A DNA stretch of 64,000 nt from Lineus longissimus. Taxonomy: Eukaryota; Nemertea; Pilidiophora; Heteronemertea; Lineidae. Below the pieces are notes generated by a model. The model searched no databases and was not told where the DNA came from. It saw nothing but the letters and a program-made list of their open reading frames with translations. Position 1 is the stretch's first letter; each line of letters starts with the position of its first letter. The translations under genes were made by a program, and so were the position numbers. Positions 35,583-45,592 of this stretch are shown here, one piece after another. The DNA lies in NCBI RefSeq assembly GCF_910592395.1, contig NC_088308.1, positions 9,313,001 to 9,377,000 of the forward strand, in the 5' to 3' direction.

Positions 35583-35940
35583 TACTGGATCCACTCACCA
35601 ATAAGATCCAAGCCCGACAATACCCGATTTCTACTACCGCCTCGATGGGTAGAGCCTAAACAACCGGGCATAACAGTAGGCCTTTCGCAGCCATAAAAGG
35701 AGTGGGATATCTTGTCTTCGTTTCTTCTAATTGGTCTTTAATTGTCATATGAAAAGTTCCGATGTAGAGTCATGACTATTCATGACGATTACGTTGTTTA
35801 CCCTTGAATAGATATCCCGCCCCTTTTATGGCAGCGAAACACCTACTGTTGTGTTCGGCTGTTTAGACTCTACCAATCAAGGCGGTGGTACAAATCAGGT
35901 ATCGTCGGGCTTGGGATCAAATTGGTGAGTGGATCAAGTA
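35583..35940. mobile_element. 358-bp fold-back element, TA-flanked, only in copy A
   Basis: Arms of roughly 130 bp are inverted copies. TACTGGATCCACTCACC at the left pairs with GGTGAGTGGATCAAGTA at the right; CCCGACAATACCCGATTTCT pairs with AGGTATCGTCGGGCTTGGGA; and CCATAAAAGGAGTGGGATAT pairs with ATATCCCGCCCCTTTTATGG. Copy B lacks the element: its sequence runs TTTGATTAATTCATGTATTCC across the site. That gives the same length as copy A with the element and one TA removed, so a TA target duplication is implied. A second full copy lies at 48916-49262. Non-coding. Confidence 0.85.
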
Positions 35941-36150
35941 TGTATTCCAAAGAATCGATAACTTGTGCATCTTATGGAACCGGCTATGTGCTAAGTCTAC
36001 TCGCCGGGATCCATCCATTGTCAACAAGATTTTAGAGAAGCGGCACTGCCTACACCCTGTACGATCAGCTTGTTTGGCATGATGTGTTCATCTTCTAGCG
36101 TTGTGATTTAGCCTAAGTGATAGACTCCGCATTGCAGTTGTCCCGCTTGG

Positions 36151-36708
36151 CTTATTATAAACCGCGAGATGAGAAATCGCGAAATCGCGAGATGAGTAAT
36201 CATTATTTTCTACCACAAGATTTTCTACTTCCCTGGACCATGACAATCACCTTTTCTGATGCCGCTGTCCACTTCTCGATTCAATCATTGTTAGAAGGGT
36301 AGAAGACAATACAAAGGTCACATGCAAGTGCATGTTCATCTTGACCACAAAGGTTTTTGCACCTTATCAAGATATACTGTGAGTATAATACCATGAGGTT
36401 CAGGATGCTGCATGTATCAAGATTATTTTCACGTTACGCCTGGCGGCACAAGTCACCATAAAAATAGCCCGGGATAGTCTGACAATCGAAACTCGGCTAT
36501 AAATTAGGTTAAATTCCTCACATCGCACATCGGAGTCTATTTCAATGGGCCAATCAAAACAAGGGTAGCTCCCTACTACAGCCTCTGTCTCATGAATGTT
36601 CGCCTTTTTAGTTTCCGTATTTGAAATACATCCTGTGGCGTATGGTACTCTCACCGAAGTTGGCATCTCGCGATTTCGCATTCCGCATCTCGCGGTTTAT
36701 AATATGCC
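36151..36708. mobile_element. 558-bp inverted-repeat element in copy A
   Basis: TATTATAAACCGCGAGATG at the left and CATCTCGCGGTTTATAATA at the right are inverted. Next to them, GAAATCGCGAAATCGCGAGATG is matched by CATCTCGCGATTTCGC, giving about 40 bp of pairing. An exact 11-bp direct repeat, GTCCCGCTTGG, lies at 36140-36150 and 36709-36719. It could be the target duplication, although 4-5 unpaired bases separate it from the paired ends. The core has a minus-strand frame (36400-36681) with no recognised domain. The same element is in copy B, so it predates the duplication. Confidence 0.65.
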
Positions 36709-36972
36709 GTCCCGCTTGGTTCTGCCTTTTCATATTCAGTAACCTGATGTATAGTGCGTACATGGGATATTCACAGCATTCAGGGATAATCTATTGAACG
36801 CAATATCCTTCAGACGCTCTGCATGCCACCAAAAGCGTATTACTTCAAAGTCGTGCCCAAATATTCACCAAACCTTGCTTGGACACAATATGTTGGCAAG
36901 GCCTCTTAAAATGCTTACTAGTTGAGTGTCAACAATGGAATTTTTTTGTCATAGCAGGTATCTAAATATGAA

Positions 36973-37546
36973 TTAATTTAAACTAGCGGTACAACGGTGC
37001 ATACTTTGAATATGGTACATGGTCTTCACTTGCTCCTCGCTAAGAATATACGGAAATGCCAAGAACTGTGCCACGGTTCCAATGAAGAAGAGGCGGTTAC
37101 AGCAACTTCCACATCCGAAATGTGATAACCTTTTGAGGGAAGCTACCGGCCGCTTTGTTTTGCTTCGAAAGTTTCTATGTTTCAGCTTGAGCGATTTACC
37201 ATCGATGTAGCATTTAAAGCGGTTCCTATCCTTTGTTACAGAGATGAGATGCCAACCACTCGGAAAGTATTCTCTAACATAATACATTTTTCTGTTTGTC
37301 TTCTTGGCGAGTTCTTCTATTCGAAGTTTATTTGTATAATCAATACGCATAACGAAATTCTGTGCTTTACCAATATCATAAAATATCGTTTGATCCTTAA
37401 ATCTGTTCACATTGATAAACAAAGTAATTGAAAACTTTTCATATTTCTCTAACCATAACCTTGGGATATCCGCTCTCTGTTTCCGTGACGTAAACGATAG
37501 AACTTTACCGAAACAAGATGACGAGATGTATTCTGCTCCCGTGACA
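36973..37546 (-). CDS. LamG/ConA-like jellyroll exon, paralogue 1, copy A
   Basis: A minus-strand open frame of about 190 codons ends at a TAA at 36973. Early residues are VTGAEYISSSCFGKVLSF and RADIPRLWLEKYEKFSITLF. The hallmark LamG_3/concanavalin A-like segments follow: GWHLISVTKDRNRFKCYIDG (the 'GWHHVAVTYDG..YVDG' strand pair) and AQFLAFPYILSEEQVKTMYH (the 'DEVRIYNRALSDAEI' strand). There is no upstream in-frame ATG, so this is probably a 3'-terminal exon with an acceptor near ACAAG|TGTCACGG (exon start 37546, phase 2). An N-terminal exon should lie upstream, perhaps at about 38,480-38,830. Such domains bind glycans or extracellular proteins. The exact role is unknown. Confidence 0.6.
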
Positions 37547-38480
37547 CTTGTATTTCATGATAAATTAAAAGTACAGCGTAGTGTTAGTGGTCACGGCATT
37601 TGAAAATCCTTGGTCACAAAATAGAGAGCGCTATCTTTAAATTTTCATGATAGCCCCTCTTACAATGCTATTGTCTTTGATTTTTCCTTCTTGTTTCATC
37701 TGATCTAATGTTCCATTTAATAGATTTGTTTTCAAAAGCTTTCTGACGTTTAAAAACAATTGTTATCAAACACTCTTAGAATGTCGAAAAAGCGGGAAAA
37801 TGAGAAAAAAAACTATTTCTTTTGACCTCGATTCAAAAAGCTTTTCAAAACATGCTATTCAAACGATAACATCAGATGCAAACATTCTTTATCAACTTAT
37901 TCAACTATATAAAGACGATATATGCTGAAAAGATTGCACAAATATAGAAATGTGAGATTATTTTAAGGAGAACTATTTTGGCAATTCACTCTACCACTTG
38001 CGCGACCACGATACAATCGTCGTCATGTGATGACGACTGGTAGAAATTTTTAATAATAGCGACGTCGTATGGCATAAGAGGGACTACGTCCGTCCCCTAA
38101 ACTAGCCGTCTCCAATAGCCTCACTTCCAATTGCGAATATGACAATAGCAATGTGCATATAGCGCCAATATGACGCCTTTTTGTATTTTTAGTATCGGGG
38201 TAATCTTTGCCACAATTGCGTAACTGTATACATACCGCCGAATAATCAAATTGAGATGATTGCTGCACGGAGGGCCCACTCATGATCAGGATCATAATCG
38301 AAAAAATCTGTAATAACGTCTAAATTTATTTATTCCCGTTTTCTGTGGAATCGGGTGACAGTACACCTGTATAGTGTGAACGGTGACTGGGAAGCCAGGG
38401 GCTTGGTGATAATGCCCATATATTTAGAACCTTAGTAACCCTGTTGGTACAGTGTGTCACTTTATGCCGTACTCAACGCC

Positions 38481-38842
38481 CTAGTGAAGCCAGTGGGCCT
38501 CATTGGTTGCGATATATCCAGATTTAGTATCTACATTGTAAGTGAAGTCGGAAAATCTGCCAGAAGTCAAGGCTTTCGGAGAGCATGCACATTCCAGTTT
38601 TGAGCGCTGTCGTACCATACGCAGTGTAGGTGACTCCAATGAGTTTATAACATTGGCTTCAAATGTCTCTCTCGTGAAGAGCACTTCGGTAACTATCAAT
38701 ATCAGAAGAAATAAATGAATGATATAGAGGAAAACTGACTTTGTACACAAATGTATTTGATAACAATTGCAATCAATATAAAAGCTGCTATCAACTCTAA
38801 CCTTATTTTCTCATATTTTTCATACATAGTGATATGAAGGCG
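38481..38842 (-). CDS. Candidate N-terminal membrane-anchor or signal exon, copy A
   Basis: Two overlapping minus-strand frames are open in both duplication copies. One has an ATG at about 38829 and reads MYEKYEKIRLELIAAFILIA then IVIKYICVQ, like a type II signal anchor, ending at about 38702. The other is open to 38481 and includes LYIIHLFLLILIVTEVLFTR followed by a region ending SGYIATNEAHWLH. Either could be the anchor or signal exon for the LamG exon 0.9 kb downstream. Only one can be right, and no donor is decisive. Low confidence. Confidence 0.25.
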
Positions 38843-39177
38843 ATAATAATGCTCATATAATGTCCCGCCCCCCTCCCCCCTTACATACACACGCACACAC
38901 ACACCTGTGAGCACTTTAAGCCTCCAGACTTACAACTTCCCCCCTCTTTTTGAACGTACTTAATAAACGGCCACTTTAGAATGAACACTCAGGATTTTCG
39001 AGCGAGATTTGACTGACCCCCTTTTTGAAAAAGACTGCGGGCGAAAATATGAGTCCCTTATCAGTGTAAAAGTGGGCTCAGTGCATTTTTGTAAATTTTT
39101 AGTTGGTGTAGAAATGAATGAATAAAGGTAACACAGACCATACTGTTCTAGATCAAAGTTCGGATTGACATGATGCT

Positions 39178-39605
39178 ATCCGTCCAAAATCAGTCGTAAA
39201 GAATATATGATTTTGGAAGAAGGGTCCAAAATTTAGCTGCACTTTTTCAATCCCAGCTGAAATATTTTGACGGGAGTCCAGAATTGAGCTATTTCATTTT
39301 GTCTAAAACCAGACATAGAGAATATCTGATTTTGAACGAAGGGTCCAGAATTTCACTGAAATATTTAGATTCGTCCCACATCAGTCATAAATAATATCTG
39401 ATTTGTGGGGAAGAGTCTAGAATTGAGCTAAACTATTTCAATCTGTCCCAAATCAGTCATAAATAATATCTGATTTTGGACAAAGAGTTCAGAATTGAGC
39501 TGAAATATTTAGATTTGCCCAAAATCAGTCATAAAGATTATCTGATTTCGATGAATTATCCGAAATTTAGCTGAAATACTGGTGTTTGATTCCCCCATTT
39601 TTAGT
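39178..39605. repeat. Degenerate ~72-bp tandem repeat, copy A
   Basis: About five diverged units. Each contains AAATCAGTCATAAA, TATCTGATTTTGG, a GGGTCCAGAATT or close variant, and GAGCTGAAATATTTAGAT. The three clearest units start at about 39371, 39443 and 39515, exactly 72 bp apart. The array is present in copy B at 56370-56825. Non-coding. Confidence 0.75.
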
Positions 39606-40041
39606 GATAGAGAATATATTATTTGTTTGAATTCACAACATAAAAAATCATCAAAATTCAAGTATTGTATGGAGTAAAGAGCTGCCATTGAAATTACCCA
39701 AGCAGAGGCAGTGAAGTGTAGCATCGAATATTAAGTTGTAATGGTTTTGATCATGTTCATAGTGACTTAACAATAATTATCATATTAACTTGGGTAAAAA
39801 AGTACACTATTTCGCAACTTTGTTTTGTTATTGATTCAATTCTTGTGAGGTAAAAGTGGCTTTTTGGAGAAAAACCAATTCTGAAGATTTTTCAATTAAA
39901 AAATCTCAGAAATGAGGAAAAAAGGTGACTTGATAGGATTGTCATGGAAAATCTTTTGAACGATCACTTCTCACTTTGCAGATATACATAGTTCTGATTC
40001 TGTTGGCATTTATTTTCAATCACTTGATGTACATAAAGATA

Positions 40042-40446
40042 GAGGCGCATAATAGCCTAATGGTTAACACTGCTGGCTACCATGCAGTAGGGCGGGCCCG
40101 GGTTTGATCCTGGGGGAACCTAGGATTTTATTTCTGGACAACCGGCGTGGTTTTCAAGGAACTGAAATTCCTGGCTTTTCACAGTCTTTCGAATTAGACG
40201 CAAAACTGAGGTTCCTTGTATCTGCTGTCTATGCCAAGGGTAAGCAAAATACCATACCAAGTGACCTGAGAAACATGAGCCACTTGGGAGGGACTCTACC
40301 GCTGGCAAAATTCTAATTGACACGACCAATAAACCCAATTGGCGCTTAACCGTAGTGGCACGTATAAAAACGCTCATCCCGCCTAGGAGGAATGCTCCCT
40401 GGAGAATATCATATCCAAGTGCAGAGCGTACGCTAAGAAGAAGAAA
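40042..40446 (+). mobile_element. tRNA-headed SINE-like repeat, copy A
   Basis: The head reads GCATAATAGCCTAATGGTTA (A-box-like) and, about 45 bases later, GGGTTTGATCCTGGG (B-box-like), the layout of a tRNA-derived RNA polymerase III promoter. A roughly 300-bp body follows and ends in AAGAAGAAGAAA. The arms do not fold into a tRNA. Its structure resembles deuterostome tRNA-SINEs such as those with a Deu core, but I could not verify the core. It lies 35-40 bp downstream of the LamG paralogue 2 stop codon, in reverse orientation. Confidence 0.65.
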
Positions 40447-40478
40447 TTGATTTGTGAGCCCCTGATAGACATTTCCTA

Positions 40479-41058
40479 CTAAGGGGCTGAACTTTCGCTA
40501 TACCTACTTTGAATGCTATACATAGCCTTTCTCTCTTTCCGGCTCAGTTTACGTGTAAATGCATAAAACTGCGACATGCTTGAAATAATAGGCCTTTGCT
40601 TTCTAAGGGCGCTGTCTGGCGACCCAATGCCACTTCCTAGGAATGATGTCGTCCCCAATTGCGACATTAAGCTACTGCCACCAACATTGCGCAGTCGTTG
40701 CTTTTTGTCGTCTTTGTAACACGTTAGGCGGTTCCTTTGGCTTGTTACAATTATGAGATGCCAACCTATCGTGAACAGTCCTGAGTCAGTTATGTATCTC
40801 TGTTGCCTCTTTCGTGTGAGCGTGGCAATTTGTAATTGGTTTGGAGTTTGTATTTCTATTACGATTCCCTTTGAATAGCCATTACCGTCCATAAACAAAA
40901 TTTGATTGTGTTTGATTTCAAACTTTAGGTTGATGAAAAAGGCAACAGTAAACTGTTCGTAGTTCTCTAAATTTAACCGGGGGATCTCCACTCGATTTCT
41001 CCATGTATGGAATGCTAGAACCCGACTAAAACATGACGAGCCAATGTATTCAGCTCCC
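40479..41058 (-). CDS. LamG/ConA-like jellyroll exon, paralogue 2, copy A
   Basis: A minus-strand open frame begins after a good acceptor (TAGCATTCTCAG|GGGAGC, exon start 41058, phase 2) and ends at a TAG at 40479. The start reads GAEYIGSSCFSRVLAF, collinear with GAEYISSSCF in paralogue 1. The domain continues with IPRLNLENYEQFTVAFFINL, HNQILFMDGNG, GWHLIIVTSQRNRLTCYKDD and SQFYAFTRKLSRKERKAMYS. It is a tandem paralogue of the exon at 36973. The minus-strand frame upstream, with LLWSASALVTIISGDCLADS at about 41200-41260, could supply the preceding exon, although I found no phase-matched donor. Confidence 0.6.
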
Positions 41059-41330
41059 CTGAGAATGCTAGGAGTTGAAGCAATACGTGGCAGTTAATAA
41101 AACAATTTGATTTTGCTGTATGAATATGATATTGTTCAAAACACATCTCACTGCCATGATTTGTAAGACTTTGAAAGGTCAGTTTGGGGATTCGGACACT
41201 GTCAGCAAGACAATCTCCACTAATAATGGTTACCAAAGCGCTAGCAGACCATAGCAAAAAATTGAAAGCAAAAGCAGATTCAACCGCGAATATTTCCTGT
41301 TCTACGGCACTTGACGTGGATTTGCTGGTT
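41015..41330 (-). CDS. Candidate upstream exon for LamG paralogue 2, copy A
   Basis: A minus-strand frame, open in both copies, reads SSAVEQEIFAVESAFAFNFL then LWSASALVTIISGDCLADSV and IPKLTFQSLTNHGSEMCFE. The hydrophobic stretch followed by SGDC resembles a signal or anchor region. A donor-like CATGGCA|GTGAGA lies at about 41150, but its phase does not match the LamG exon. It overlaps the LamG exon in another frame at its 3' end, so only part can be exonic. Confidence 0.25.
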
Positions 41331-42507
41331 GGAATTTCTAGGTCCAGTTGTTAGAAAGCATGTTAGCTCATAACATCAGACTGACATGTTGTTACATGTG
41401 CATTGTTGTACATGAAAAAAACAGTATGCTTTCGAACAACCGGGCCTTGGATGATAGTTCAAGCACATCTCTTCATAGGTTTGTTCTCAATAAGTAGTGA
41501 AATCCGTGTTTTAGTAGCCCTTTGACTAATTAAGGGCATAATTTGCGCTTATTTCTACCATATTTGCCAAAATTGTGATGATTACGTGCTGTGTTGTGAA
41601 GCATGTACACAAGAATAGGATGATGTGATATCAAAAACTTGGCTTAAAGTGTTTCATAACGTGACTTGAAATACACAATGTACATAATGTACAATAATAG
41701 GAGGCAACGTGTCCGCTTTGGTGACATGTGGACACTGTCTTGACTGTCCGTTATGGTTATAGTAAAACCATAGAGGCCCATTTCCCGTACGAATATGCAT
41801 ACAGGTGTGGGGAGGCAGATTGATAATTCGAACCTATTTTTTTTCCTCGACTTGACAGGACACTAAGTGTGGAAAGATTGAGACCAGTCTGTTGCATAGC
41901 TCTCACAAGAACGAGAAAAAATTTGCAACTGGATTAATAAATAAAGTGATTTCGAAGTTCGAGTTACAGTTTTTATGTCTATAAACCCAATCCAGGTTTC
42001 ACATGGAAAATGTATGAACAAAACTGTACACATTTCAAATTAACATGATCACGAGCTGGTTACGCAATGTCGCAGTCCGGTATTGAAGAAGTTGAACTAG
42101 CATTTTCCTGATCAACGGGCTCTTGCTGGGTTCACAAACACAAAAAAACAGAAATGATGATGGAGTTGACGTTGACCTGTAAATAACCTCGTCGTAAAAC
42201 GTTTTCGTGACAGTACCGTAAACAGCTGACTTTTCGCTTGAATGACAAAAAGCTGAAGTGCCTACTCTCAATAATGCCACACACAGGATGGGACGTGTCT
42301 AATCATTGAATGAGTATGTAGGTTCATACACACACACACCTGCATGCATTCTCAGTACAAGTTATATGCAGCACAAAATCACATTGGATTGCCCCTTCTT
42401 CAACGTGTAAAGCCCTTAATTTTGCACATCAAAACGCTACTTAGAGATTCCGACAGTTCTGCAAGATACCAGTGTAGTATGGGCTTTCGCCCTCCAGGTT
42501 CCGACTC

Positions 42508-43438
42508 CGGCGGGCAGAAAATGCATGCTGCATACCGTCTGCTGACCGGGGGCTTTCTCATGAGTCAATAGAATCTAAGGTCTGGAATTAGGGGACCATA
42601 TCAGCAGTTGCTTTCAGCCAACTTCTGTATTAAAATTAAGATCTGGAATTAGGGGACCATCTCAACAGTTGCCATGTGATTTTCACACTAAAAAATAAGA
42701 GGCCATTTCAGGTATATGCCAAACGGTAGAACAAAGATTATCTAGGCCGTTGTGCAAACAGGCTTTGCGATACACCACGAGTTGGGGTGTAGGCCTAAAT
42801 TCCTTTAACTGTGAACCAAGTGCATCCACTGGCACGCTACATGTATGTGTGACTCGCACGGATTTAGCACGTAGGGCCTACATGATGCTAATCAGCTAGG
42901 ATGTATCTTGTGACCAGGACTGTAGTAATAAACATTTGCCTGAAAACATTTTTTATTTGACCTAACAACAACTGTTTAGAATGTCAAAGAGGCCGGTATT
43001 TTCACTTAACATCAAGAGACAGAGGAGAACTGTCAAGGTGGGTGTTTGATATACAATGGTTTTCTGTTCCCTGGGTTTCTTCATTCTGTTATCTTTAATT
43101 ATATTTACCCATGTCATTCAGCACTTTTTATCATGAAATGCTGCCTTTGAAACGAACCCAACCTTGCCGGCCAATCAACCAGGCGCACGAGGCACAACAG
43201 GCCGATACAATATACATGTTCTGTATTAAGTACGTTATCTGTCATGCACACCCAAAAAAAATCTTTCTGCAAGATGATTCACAGGTAATTCAAAAAATAT
43301 AAGAAAACAAACTTTGAAAAAAAGTTGGCGCAAAGCAACTACTGATATGGTCCCCTAATTCCAAACCTTAGATTCTATTGACTCATGAGAAAACCCCCAG
43401 TCTGCAGACGGTATGCAGCATGCATTTTCTGCCCGCCG
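42508..43438. mobile_element. 931-bp long-TIR element with 10-bp target duplication (MULE-like), only in copy A
   Basis: The first ~104 bp are repeated inverted at the right end. The outermost 35 bp match perfectly (CGGCGGGCAGAAAATGCATG, then CTGCATACCGTCTGC), and the rest differs at only a few positions. The target is duplicated as GTTCCGACTC (42498-42507) and GTTCCGACCC (43439-43448). Copy B at about 61038-61060 has the intact empty site, CCAGGTTCCGACTCAATGCC. A subterminal word, CTGGAATTAGGGGACCAT, occurs twice at the left end. TIRs longer than 100 bp with a 9-10-bp duplication are typical of Mutator-like elements. No transposase frame is seen. Confidence 0.9.
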
Positions 43439-43563
43439 GTTCCGACCCAATGCCAACGCGATATATCCTTTATATTCTTTATTTCCTCTTGCTTCCTTTG
43501 CTCGGTCTATACTTGACCAGCGCCAAGGCTATAAATCTTCCTCTCTACAGAAAGTAGTTCTAA

Positions 43564-43640
43564 GTTCACCTGGTAGCATTACATAACAGAGCTTGGCATG
43601 AGATGCCACAGGATGTTCCTATTGGCTCCTACCAGTGAAC
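43564..43640. repeat. ~80-bp hairpin repeat, copy A
   Basis: GTTCACCTGGTAGCA at the left pairs with the right end CCTACCAGTGAAC. The same unit is in copy B (61169-61250), and a diverged third copy lies in the spacer (47970-48047). A shared CATATTCATAT stretch follows each one. It is probably a tiny MITE. Confidence 0.55.
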
Positions 43641-45106
43641 CTAATACATATTCATATGCTACATCCCATTCCCCCAAAATTAAATGAAAATTTTGCAAAA
43701 ATTTCATATATCTCAAAAATATGCAAAGCAAAGGGTTAAGTCACGAAATCAAAATCAAAACTAACCTCACGAAAACTAATTATTTTCCAATACCTGAAGT
43801 CTGCTCAAATTTATCCATAACAGATGTAGACTCAACCACACTCAAATTGCAATGCTTATAATCTGATAAAGCTATAATCTCACCTGGAAACACAAGAATA
43901 AAGCTTATGTATCACTATCAAAGAGCTTTAGAGTATACAACAACCTTGGTGGCAAGCAACACATTAGATCAAACAACTTAACTAATCATCCATCTAATCA
44001 TCAATCTAATCAATCAATCTACAAATCCTCTAACATCATCTAAATATACTAATGACATAAGCAATTACAAATGTTCTTATGCTAGGTACGACACAAATAA
44101 AGCTTTGCAATCAAATTATTCCAACTGGTTTCATCACTTTACTTCTGCATCCCATTTCAAACTCAAAAGCATATTTGTCTCACAATCCTCATTCAATGAA
44201 CTGACTTTCCAAAAAAAATCTATCACACATTCTTATTTTCTTTTTGTCAATGATACCTCATTGATACATTTTAAAACCTTTCAAAATAATCGGTTACACA
44301 TTATTTTAGGGGTAGCTAATCCCAAATGTAAACACAATTATACTCTTTGTTAAAATGCACAACCTTACACAATATCTTTCAATCAACTGCTTTCTGTCTC
44401 ACTACTGTATACTTGCAATAGAAATTGTCCTCCCTTATTCAAACATAATTGTTTACTCTGTTTAAATAAATTTTATAATATAAATGCTTTACTCAAACCT
44501 TTCTTACAACCGGTACTACCATCATTTCAATCAAATTTATGACCATCAGCTTCAAATCTTTAAATCATTAAATTCACACATGTATTCAATTTACTTCTAT
44601 ACTATTTAGAAGAAGAAAAATAAAACAAAAAACTTGAAATACAATACTATCACTTCTCAATAATAAGTCTTTGTCCATGACAATTTATAGCCAAAAATAT
44701 ACTTTTGATAACTTTACGCTTAATTTCTAAACTTAATATGGGAATTGCTTCTCAACTATACCTTTCATTTTACTAAATACACTTCCTCCTTCTCCTCAAT
44801 ATCCTTCTTACATTAAAAAAAAAACAACTCTCAAATACTGTTCCAACAAATTCTAAACCATAACATTCTAACTTCCACTTTTGTTCTAATATCCATACCA
44901 GTATCGTTATTCTAAAACACTTGTCATCTCAGTTCTCGGTCCTGTAAACAACCTTTCTTAACCTTCAAATGATAGATAATACATACCACATAACAGTTTG
45001 AGAGTATGTTTGCAATCAAGCTTCTAACCAAAATATTCTGAATTTTCGAAGTTCAAATATTGACCAAAACCTTTTCCAGTACAATACAATATTTATCCAG
45101 TTATGC

Positions 45107-45592
45107 CGAATCAGTAGATGTCGTCCTGAGGACCAACCTGGGTACCCCTAAAAGTTACCCAGGACGATCCTGGGTACCTTTTAGGACACTAAAAGTTACC
45201 AAGTTTGAAATTCGCCGACGAGGTTCTGGAAAACGGTACTTTAGCGTTTTGCAGTGCACGAAATCAGCTCAGTTCATCAAGAAGGATGATCTGTTGATCT
45301 GTTGAAATCGTATTTTTTGCACATAAACGGAGTGAAATGGATTTAATACGGCAATATGATGATGATGAACGACGATATTGATTGTAAATAGCCATCTAAA
45401 TCATCGGCAGAAACTCGCATTTTGACCACGTGTGTTTTGACAGGTGTCAAAAATTCCAATGAATTCGTGCACTGCAAAACGCTAAAGTACCGTTTTCAAG
45501 AATCTCGTCGGCAGGTTTCAAAAGTGCGCGAATTTCAAACTGGGTAACTTTTAGTGTCCTAAAAGGTACCCAGGACGACATCTACCGATTCG
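45107..45592. mobile_element. 486-bp fold-back element, copy A
   Basis: The left arm (CGAATCAGTAGATGTCGTCC, with ACCTTTTAGGACACTAAAAG and GAAAACGGTACTTTAGCGTT further in) is repeated inverted at the right (AACGCTAAAGTACCGTTTTC, CTTTTAGTGTCCTAAAAGGT, GGACGACATCTACCGATTCG). The left arm contains an extra internal duplication, CTGGGTACC, with a second GGACGATCCTGGG. It is flanked by the imperfect direct repeat TCCAGTTA. Copy B has the left arm only (63736-64000) because the window ends there. Confidence 0.75.

Larger units (their letters stand above)
34973..45371. repeat. Segmental duplication, copy A
   Basis: Homologous in the same orientation to 52471-64000, starting at the shared word CAGTTTAGCC. 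Position 45371 corresponds to the last base of the window in copy B, so the true end of the duplication is unknown. Paired landmarks are the LamG exons (36973 and 54115; 40479 and 57797), the SINE-like repeat (40042 and 57357), the 72-bp repeats (39178 and 56370) and the fold-back element (45107 and 63736). Copy A alone carries the insertions at 35583-35940 and 42508-43438. Confidence 0.95.

Noticed and set aside
34973-45371. Complete LamG gene models joining the anchor-like frames to the LamG exons
   Set aside because: I found no donor-acceptor pair with matching phase, so the pieces are listed separately and not joined.
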